From Paramicrobacterium sp051513965 (GTDB lineage: Bacteria > Actinomycetota > Actinomycetes > Actinomycetales > Microbacteriaceae), in NCBI RefSeq assembly GCF_051513965.1, contig NZ_CP195847.1:1736001-1800000 (forward strand): 64,000 nt of DNA, in the 5' to 3' direction. Below, piece after piece: positions 58,637 to 64,000 of this stretch. Within the stretch, counting starts at the first letter, position 1, and every line of letters begins with the position of its first letter. The translations under genes and the position numbers were made by a program. The notes beneath the pieces are model-generated. The model searched no databases. It had not been told where the DNA came from and worked only from the letters and a program-made list of their open reading frames with translations.

Positions 58637-58671
58637 CTTTCCCATCCTGGCGCTTCGATGGCCAGGGAAAG
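58637..58671 (-). promoter_or_regulatory. Leader hairpin over the rho ribosome-binding site
   Basis: In the RNA, CTTTCCC (58665-58671) pairs with GGGAAAG (58637-58643) and TGGC pairs with GCCA inside. The lower 3' arm overlaps the AAAGGA ribosome-binding site of GTG 58624 and encloses ATG 58645. A second hairpin at 58690-58707 lies upstream. Confidence 0.5.
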
Positions 58672-58689
58672 CCGTCACGCCGCCCGTGC

Positions 58690-58707
58690 TCTCCCACAGA
58701 CGGGAGA
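58690..58707 (-). promoter_or_regulatory. Second hairpin in the rho leader
   Basis: TCTCCC and GGGAGA flank a six-base loop. Upstream of it TATCTT (58732-58737, minus) is a candidate -10 for rho, giving a leader of about 100 bases. Confidence 0.4.
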
Positions 58708-58780
58708 CACGATTTCGCATCAGAACACGAAAAGATACGGGTGAGGGCAATTAATCGGTGAATGATCCGAGGGCCAGATT

Positions 58781-58794
58781 CACCCTTGCGGGTG
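58781..58794 (-). terminator. Small GNRA-loop hairpin after thrB
   Basis: CACCC-GCAA-GGGTG in the minus-strand RNA, six bases after the thrB stop. Short, without a U-run. Confidence 0.3.
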
Positions 58795-58799
58795 GTTCC

Positions 58800-59723
58800 C
58801 TATGGGATCGCTACTACTGTAGCACCCTTGAAGTCCACAGCGAGCATCTCGGCGCGCCAGGTTGCACCCGATTTCCGCTCCGCGAGCGCCGCCGCTTCGA
58901 GACGGTCACCCGGTCCGTCGCAGAGCACCAGAATAGAGGGGCCAGCCCCCGACACGACGGCTGGAAAACCCGCTTCACGAAGGGCAGATATCAGAGCAGC
59001 CGTCTCCGGCATAGCGGAGGCGCGATAGCTCTGGTGGAGCTTGTCTTCGGTGGCCTGGAACAGCAATTCAGGGCTCTGCAGCATCGCCGCGACCATGAGC
59101 GCAGACCGGGAGACGTTGAACACGGCATCCTCGTGTGGAACCTGTGACGGCTGCAGCTCACGCGCACGCCGCGTGGAGAGCGTGGTCTCTGGCACGAGCA
59201 CGAGCGGCGAGACTCCACGGTGGACCATGAGTTTCTTGTGCCGAGGCCCCGTCGGCGTGGTCCAGGCGATCGTCAGTCCGCCGAACAGCGCCGGCGCCAC
59301 GTTGTCGGGGTGTCCTTCGAGCTCTGTGGCGATGCCGAGAAGCATCTCCTCAGTGAAGTGCACTATGCCCTCGAGCAGTCCGCGCGCGGCGGCGATTCCC
59401 GCGACGACCGCGGCACCGGACGAACCAAGACCACGACCATGGGGGATCCGATTGTCCGCATCGATGCGGAGGCCCGGAGCGTCGTGCCCCACGGCGGCGA
59501 ACGTGGCGAGGATCGACGACGCGACGAGGTTGGTTCCGTCTGTCGGCACCTCACCCTCTCCGACTCCTCTGACGTTCACGTGCACACCGGACTCGGCGAC
59601 CGCTTCGACGGTCACGTCGTCGTACAGCGAGAGCGCCAGGCCGAGCGTGTCGAACCCAGGACCGAGGTTCGCGGACGTCGCGGGGACCTTCACCGCCACG
59701 CGACGGCCGATCATCGAGCTCAT
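58800..59723 (-). CDS. thrB: Homoserine kinase
   Basis: 307 residues. GHMP-kinase motifs: PATSANLGPGFDTLG at the start, PHGRGLGSSGAAVVAG in the middle and SGAGPSILVL near the end. It phosphorylates homoserine for threonine synthesis. The start overlaps the hom stop by four bases. thrC, the last pathway gene, normally found here or between hom and thrB, is not in the window. Confidence 0.96.
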   Translation of the reverse strand: MSSMIGRRVAVKVPATSANLGPGFDTLGLALSLYDDVTVEAVAESGVHVNVRGVGEGEVPTDGTNLVASSILATFAAVGHDAPGLRIDADNRIPHGRGLGSSGAAVVAGIAAARGLLEGIVHFTEEMLLGIATELEGHPDNVAPALFGGLTIAWTTPTGPRHKKLMVHRGVSPLVLVPETTLSTRRARELQPSQVPHEDAVFNVSRSALMVAAMLQSPELLFQATEDKLHQSYRASAMPETAALISALREAGFPAVVSGAGPSILVLCDGPGDRLEAAALAERKSGATWRAEMLAVDFKGATVVAIP

Positions 59724-61030
59724 TGCGCGCCCTCGACGCGCAGCACGCTCACGATGCGATCGGTGACGTTGGCTTCGCCGAGAGCGTCCACTACCGCGCT
59801 CAGCGCCTTCTCACGGGCACGGTGCGTGCCGATGATGAGGGTTGCGAGCCCATCGCCCTCATCGGCAATGCTCTGCTCCACCGTCTGCACAGAGACACCG
59901 AAATCGGCGAAGATCCCGGCGACCTCCGAGAGCACGCCCGGACGGTCCTCGACGCGAAGATTGATCTGGTACTTCGTCACCACGTCATCGATCGGCAGCA
60001 GCGGAAGCCCAGCATGGTTGGACCCGTTCAGCCCCGGCCCTCCGGCAACGTGCCGACGCGCGGCGGAGACGACATCGCCGAGGATCGCCGACGCCGTCTG
60101 CACTCCGCCGGCACCGGCACCATAGAACATGAGAGGACCAGCGGCCTCGGCATCCACGAACACGGCGTTGTTCTCTGCATACACGGTTGCGAGCGGATGC
60201 TCCCGCGGCACGAGCGCGGGATAGACGCGCGCCGAGATGCCCAGCTCTCCCTCAGGCGTCGTCAGTCGCTCGGCGACGGCGAGAAGTTTGATCACATACC
60301 CGGCCGACTGGGCCGCTTCGATCTGCTCTGCCGTCACACTCGTGATGCCTTCACGATGCACGCGGTCCGCATCGATCTGCGAGTGGAACGCGAGCCCCGC
60401 GAGGATCGTCACCTTCTGGGCGGCGTCGTATCCCTCGACGTCGAGCGTGGGATCTGCCTCAAGATACCCGGCTTCGAACGCGAGCTTCGAGGCTTCCTCC
60501 ATGGTCTCACCGAAGCGGTCCATGCGGTCAAGGATGAAGTTCGTCGACCCGTTGACGATCGCGAGCACACGTGTGATGTTGTCTCCGGCGAGGCTGTCGC
60601 GAAGGGGCCGCAGAATCGGAATGGCCGCCGCAACAGATGCCTCGTACGAGATCTCTGCTCCCACCTGCTCGGTAGCTGCGAACAGCTCCGCACCGTGCGC
60701 GGCGAGGAGTGCCTTGTTACCCGTGACCACGTCTGCTCCGGAATTCACAGCGTCGAGGATGTAGGTACGCGCCGGCTCGATGCCGCCCATCAGCTCGATG
60801 ACGATGTCGGCTCCCCGAATGAGAGATTCCGCGTCAGTCGTCAGCAGTTCCCGCGGAAGTTCCACGTCGCGCTTCGCGTCGACGTCTCGCACGGCGATGC
60901 CGACGAGTTCGAGGTCCGCGCCCGCCCGTGCGGCGAGCTCACGACGGTTCTCGAGAAGCATCTTCGCGACCTGGGACCCAACGGACCCAGCTCCGAGAAG
61001 AGCAACTCTGAGGGTGCGACTGTCGATCAT
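59720..61030 (-). CDS. hom: Homoserine dehydrogenase
   Basis: 436 residues. NAD(P)-binding LLGAGSVGSQVAKML at the N-terminus, the catalytic Lys region, and a C-terminal ACT domain (about 355-430) for threonine feedback. It reduces aspartate semialdehyde to homoserine. ATG 61030 overlaps the lysA stop by four bases. Confidence 0.96.
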   Translation of the reverse strand: MIDSRTLRVALLGAGSVGSQVAKMLLENRRELAARAGADLELVGIAVRDVDAKRDVELPRELLTTDAESLIRGADIVIELMGGIEPARTYILDAVNSGADVVTGNKALLAAHGAELFAATEQVGAEISYEASVAAAIPILRPLRDSLAGDNITRVLAIVNGSTNFILDRMDRFGETMEEASKLAFEAGYLEADPTLDVEGYDAAQKVTILAGLAFHSQIDADRVHREGITSVTAEQIEAAQSAGYVIKLLAVAERLTTPEGELGISARVYPALVPREHPLATVYAENNAVFVDAEAAGPLMFYGAGAGGVQTASAILGDVVSAARRHVAGGPGLNGSNHAGLPLLPIDDVVTKYQINLRVEDRPGVLSEVAGIFADFGVSVQTVEQSIADEGDGLATLIIGTHRAREKALSAVVDALGEANVTDRIVSVLRVEGAQ

Positions 61031-62427
61031 CGTCCATCCAATCCGGCGTCGCGCGCCACGAGGTCGGCTTCTGTCTCGCCACGCACGATGATGCGTGCAT
61101 GGCCGTCTCTGACCGCAATGATCGGCGGTCGTCCGAGATAGTTGTAGTTGCTGGCAAGCGACCAGCAGTAGGCCCCGGTGGCCGGAACACCCACCAGGTC
61201 TCCTGGCTCCACGTCGCCGGGAAGATAGTCGTTCAACACCACTATGTCGCCCGATTCGCAGTGCTTTCCCGCAATCCTCACGAGGGCGGGAGCAGCACTC
61301 GACCGTCTCGACGCGAGTCGCACGGAATACTCCGCTTCGTACAGTGCGGGACGCGCATTGTCGCTCATGCCGCCGTCCACGCTCGCATAGAGGCGCACCG
61401 CGGTTCCGGATGCCGTGTCGACGGTCACGGGCTTCGTCGTTCCGACCTCATAGAGTGTCACGCCCGCGCGTCCGATGATCGCGCGCCCCGGTTCGAAGGC
61501 GACGTCCGGAACCGGAATGTCGAGACGCTCGCATTCAGTCCGCACGATGTCCGCTATCGCGGCCGCGAGGTCATCGATCGGCGTCGGATCATCTGCACTG
61601 GTGTAAGCGATGCCGAAACCACCGCCGAGGTTCAGCTCGGGCACAGGTCCGTCGCTCAGCAGGTCGCGGTGGACCGTGAGCAGACGCGCGGCTGACTCGG
61701 CAAAGCCTGCCGCGCCGAAGATCTGCGAGCCGATGTGACAGTGCAGTCCGCGGAACTCAAGGCTCGGCCGCGAGCGGATCATTCGCACAGCATCCTCCGC
61801 GGTGGCCAGTGGGATGCCGAACTTCTGGTCTTCGTGCGCTGTCGCGAGGAAGTCGTGTGTGTGCGCGTGCACTCCGCTGTTCACGCGAACCCGCACGGCC
61901 TGCTGCACTCCAGCGGCATCGGCGGCATCGGCGACCCTCTCGATCTCCTGGAAGCTGTCAAGAACGATCGTGCCGACGCCGGCCTCGACCGCGCGTGCGA
62001 TCTCTGCTCGTGACTTGTTGTTGCCGTGAAACCCGATCTCGGATGCTGGAACGCCTGCCGCCAGTGCCAGACCGAGCTCGCCACCCGAGCACACGTCGAT
62101 GCGGCAGCCCGCCTCGATCATCCACTGTGCGACATGAGCCGTGAGCAGAGCCTTGCCTGCGTAGTAGACATGCGCCTGGGCGCCGAGGGGCTCAAAAGCG
62201 GTCTGCAGTGCCTGTCGCACTTCGACCGCGCGCTCGCGCGCCTCAGACTCATCGATCACATAGACGGGCGTCCCGAACTCGTCGGCAAGAGCACGCGCGT
62301 TGACACCGCCGATCGTCAGCTCACCGGACTCCCCACGCTCTGCGGTGCGAGGCCAGAGACCAGGCACAAGCGCGTTCGCGTCGGCGGGTTCGGTCAGCCA
62401 CGAGGGCGCAAGAGGGTTGTGCGTCAC
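61027..62427 (-). CDS. lysA: Diaminopimelate decarboxylase
   Basis: 466 residues. PLP Lys in VYYAGKALLT, GLHCHIGSQIF, GGGFGIAY, and the C-terminal HCESGDIVV identify LysA, which makes lysine from meso-diaminopimelate. GTG 62427 is used because the protein then starts at the conserved THNPLAPSWLTEPAD segment; the longer frame to 62601 reads into unlike sequence. lysA-hom-thrB are linked by four-base overlaps, so lysine and threonine synthesis share one transcript. Confidence 0.94.
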   Translation of the reverse strand: MTHNPLAPSWLTEPADANALVPGLWPRTAERGESGELTIGGVNARALADEFGTPVYVIDESEARERAVEVRQALQTAFEPLGAQAHVYYAGKALLTAHVAQWMIEAGCRIDVCSGGELGLALAAGVPASEIGFHGNNKSRAEIARAVEAGVGTIVLDSFQEIERVADAADAAGVQQAVRVRVNSGVHAHTHDFLATAHEDQKFGIPLATAEDAVRMIRSRPSLEFRGLHCHIGSQIFGAAGFAESAARLLTVHRDLLSDGPVPELNLGGGFGIAYTSADDPTPIDDLAAAIADIVRTECERLDIPVPDVAFEPGRAIIGRAGVTLYEVGTTKPVTVDTASGTAVRLYASVDGGMSDNARPALYEAEYSVRLASRRSSAAPALVRIAGKHCESGDIVVLNDYLPGDVEPGDLVGVPATGAYCWSLASNYNYLGRPPIIAVRDGHARIIVRGETEADLVARDAGLDGR

Positions 62428-62473
62428 AGAAGACCAATCATGGGATGTTGGCGGAAAGTGCGGGCTTCGGCGC

Positions 62474-62497
62474 CTCGGTGACAGGAAGTCTACCGAG
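62474..62497 (-). promoter_or_regulatory. Hairpin upstream of lysA
   Basis: CTCGGT and ACCGAG with inner GAC/GTC and a bulged A form a nine-bp stem in the RNA. It lies in the 103-base gap between the DUF2993 gene and lysA and overlaps TAGACT, a possible -10. It could be a weak terminator or attenuator. Confidence 0.3.
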
Positions 62498-62530
62498 AAC
62501 GTATTCCGGCGACCGCATTCACGACGACGC

Positions 62531-63307
62531 CTACGATTCGCAGGAGCCTCGTGAGGACAGATCTGGCCCGTTCCGGGGGATGTCTGCGGCTGAGAGCTCA
62601 AAGGTGATGTGCTCCGGGGTCACCGTCACGTCGTCGACGCTTGTTCCGTCGGGAAGTGACGATGCCACGCAGATCTCGACAGGCTTGTCGTCGAGGATCC
62701 GCTGAATAAGAGGAGTGAGGTCGAGCGACCCGAAGTCGCTCGTCAGGTGGACGTCGCGCGGGCTGAGCGTCACAGTCTCACCGTGCGCCTCGGGCTCGGC
62801 CTCCACCGTGTAGCCGATGTTCATGCCGAGGAACGTCGTGGTCTGGTCGTAGCTGAGCGTACCGTCGCCGAGCGACAGCTGCGGGTCGGCTCCGCCGAGG
62901 GCGAGCAACGCGTTCGCGGCATCCTCTCCCCCGCTCACACGTGCGGTCGCGGTGTCGATCGTTCCGTTCTCGTCGAGGGGAACGCCCTTCGCGACAACGG
63001 TGATATCGAACGGGATGCCGGCCGCTGTCGCGTCCTTCGCCGTGAGCGTCACTTCGGTGAAATCACCCGCGATCAGCTGCGGCAGAAACAGCCCTCCATC
63101 GATCGAGACGTTGACATCAGCCTCGACGTCGTCCGGCTGCTTCGACTCGACGGCGTCCGCGACGCTGTCCTGTGCGATGCCGCGAGCCAACCCGTCTGCC
63201 GCCCACAGCGCCAAGCCGAGCAGCACGACGATGACCGCGCAGATCGTGAGCGTCCACGCGACGCGATGTCCGGACCGACCGGTGCTCTGTGCGGAGGCCC
63301 CGCTCAT
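62531..63307 (-). CDS. DUF2993 (LmeA-like) membrane-anchored protein
   Basis: 258 residues. One N-terminal membrane helix (about 17-38), then a beta-rich extracytoplasmic region with VNVSIDGGLFLPQLIAGDF and SLGDGTLSYDQT typical of DUF2993. A mycobacterial relative, LmeA, takes part in lipomannan mannose elongation. Whether this one does is not known. It starts one base after the argS stop. Confidence 0.82.
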   Translation of the reverse strand: MSGASAQSTGRSGHRVAWTLTICAVIVVLLGLALWAADGLARGIAQDSVADAVESKQPDDVEADVNVSIDGGLFLPQLIAGDFTEVTLTAKDATAAGIPFDITVVAKGVPLDENGTIDTATARVSGGEDAANALLALGGADPQLSLGDGTLSYDQTTTFLGMNIGYTVEAEPEAHGETVTLSPRDVHLTSDFGSLDLTPLIQRILDDKPVEICVASSLPDGTSVDDVTVTPEHITFELSAADIPRNGPDLSSRGSCES

Positions 63308-63308
63308 C

Positions 63309-64000
63309 TCACATCCGCTCAGGCGCCGTGACGCCGAGAAGGTCGAGTCCGTTCGCGATCACCTGGCGCGACGCGTCGTTCAGCCACAGCCGCGTGTGGT
63401 GCACGGGCTCGATCGGGTCGTCACCGCGCGGTATGACGCGGCAGTTGTCGTACCAGCGGTGGTAAAGACCGGCGATCTCTTCGAGATAGCGCGCGACGCG
63501 GTGCGGCTCACGAACCTCCGCGGCGTGCGCGACGATCCGCGGAAACTCCTGCAGTGCGCCGAGCAGCGCGCTCTCTGTCTCGTGGGTGAGGGTCTCGGGC
63601 GCGAAGCGGCTGCGGTCCACCTGAGCTTGAGCCGCATTGCGTCCGACCGCACACGTTCGTGCGTGCGCGTACTGCACGTAGAAGACGGGATTGTCGTTCG
63701 TACGCTTCCTCAGCAGCTCAGGGTCGAGAGTGAGCGGGGAATCGGCCGGATAGCGTCCCAGCGAATAGCGAAGCGCGTCGCTTCCCAGCCATTCGAGCAG
63801 ATCATCCATCTCGATGATGTTGCCTGCTCGCTTGGAGAGGCGCGCACCGTTGATGCTGACCAGCTGACCGATGAGCACCTCGATGTTGCGTTCAGGGTCT
63901 TCACCCGCCGCGCCCGCGATGGCCTTGAGACGATGCACATAGCCGTGGTGGTCAGCCCCCAGGAGGTAGATCTTGCGTGCGTAGCCGCGATCTCCCTTGT
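63309..64000 (-). CDS. argS: Arginyl-tRNA synthetase (C-terminal part, cut by window edge)
   Basis: About 230 residues are visible and the N-terminus is outside the window. YLLGADHHGYVHRLKAIA and GARLSKRAGNIIEMDDLL are class I ArgRS signatures, and the C-terminal DALR anticodon-binding domain ends at TAPERM. The argS-lysA block is conserved in actinobacteria. Confidence 0.96.
   Translation of the reverse strand, partial: KGDRGYARKIYLLGADHHGYVHRLKAIAGAAGEDPERNIEVLIGQLVSINGARLSKRAGNIIEMDDLLEWLGSDALRYSLGRYPADSPLTLDPELLRKRTNDNPVFYVQYAHARTCAVGRNAAQAQVDRSRFAPETLTHETESALLGALQEFPRIVAHAAEVREPHRVARYLEEIAGLYHRWYDNCRVIPRGDDPIEPVHHTRLWLNDASRQVIANGLDLLGVTAPERM

Noticed and set aside
1..64000. Search by eye for tRNA genes, insertion sequences, integrases, phage genes and known riboswitches
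   Set aside because: None seen. Small unstructured RNAs cannot be excluded without computation.

Overview
This window is a stretch of chromosome from a GC-rich Gram-positive actinobacterium. It most resembles the family Microbacteriaceae and is probably Microbacterium-like. The reasons are the actinobacterial blocks argS-DUF2993-lysA-hom-thrB-rho-prfA-prmC-tsaC-wecA-atpI-atpBEFHAGDC and dxr-rseP-ispG-proS-nusA-ylxR-infB-rbfA-truB-ribF, a Rho and an IF-2 with long actinobacterial N-terminal extensions, mycothiol-type and DUF4192 proteins, and many starts that look leaderless. I could not run a similarity search, so the genus is inference. I recognise 61 protein genes, the first and last cut by the window edges. 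I see no tRNA, rRNA, CRISPR array, insertion sequence, phage or integrase. No gene-free stretch exceeds about 190 bases (the longest is 41943-42133).

Layout. 1-2371: a SorC-type sugar regulator with a perfect 18-bp operator-like palindrome, a CynX/NimT-type exporter and a mycothiol-dependent-type enzyme. 2373-13295: the translation block, read right to left (proS, nusA, ylxR, infB, rbfA, truB, two small membrane proteins, ribF), with mutY and a lipoprotein gene between rbfA and truB. The rimP gene usually found next to nusA is not here. 13309-22658: an accessory block with a LuxR-type ATPase regulator, a three-module secreted chitin-degrading enzyme (AA10 oxygenase, CBM5, GH18 chitinase) and a six-gene MoxR/DUF58/VWA/TPR operon. 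22721-33348: the non-mevalonate isoprenoid genes ispG and dxr with the site-2 protease rseP, interrupted by an acetoacetate-type CoA-transferase pair, a thiolase, an MFS exporter and a divergent MurE-like ligase. A lipoprotein FKBP isomerase follows.

33469-43392: singletons: acyltransferase, OsmC protein, asparaginase, alanine dehydrogenase, an FtsK/EccC-like ATPase, a PP2C phosphatase, a DUF4192 protein, an alkyltransferase-like protein with serine at the catalytic cysteine position, and YaaA. 43419-52091: the whole F1Fo ATP synthase operon (atpCDGAHFEB reading rightwards, all on the minus strand), with atpI-like and wecA genes upstream. 52100-64000: tsaC, prmC, the plus-strand pair cysK-cysE, then prfA, rho, thrB, hom, lysA, a DUF2993 protein and argS. 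thrC, often between hom and thrB, is absent.

Expression signals. Ten genes start 6-7 bases after a TANNNT hexamer with no usable Shine-Dalgarno, which points to leaderless mRNAs. Three divergent gene pairs have two -10 hexamers sharing one TA step. Several palindromes and leader hairpins look regulatory: the infB leader has two mutually exclusive stems next to its ribosome-binding site, and the rho leader has a stem over its ribosome-binding site. The scoAB/thiolase and plsC intergenic regions carry perfect 10-bp inverted repeats. Convergent genes are packed very tightly, often with fewer than 30 bases between stop codons.
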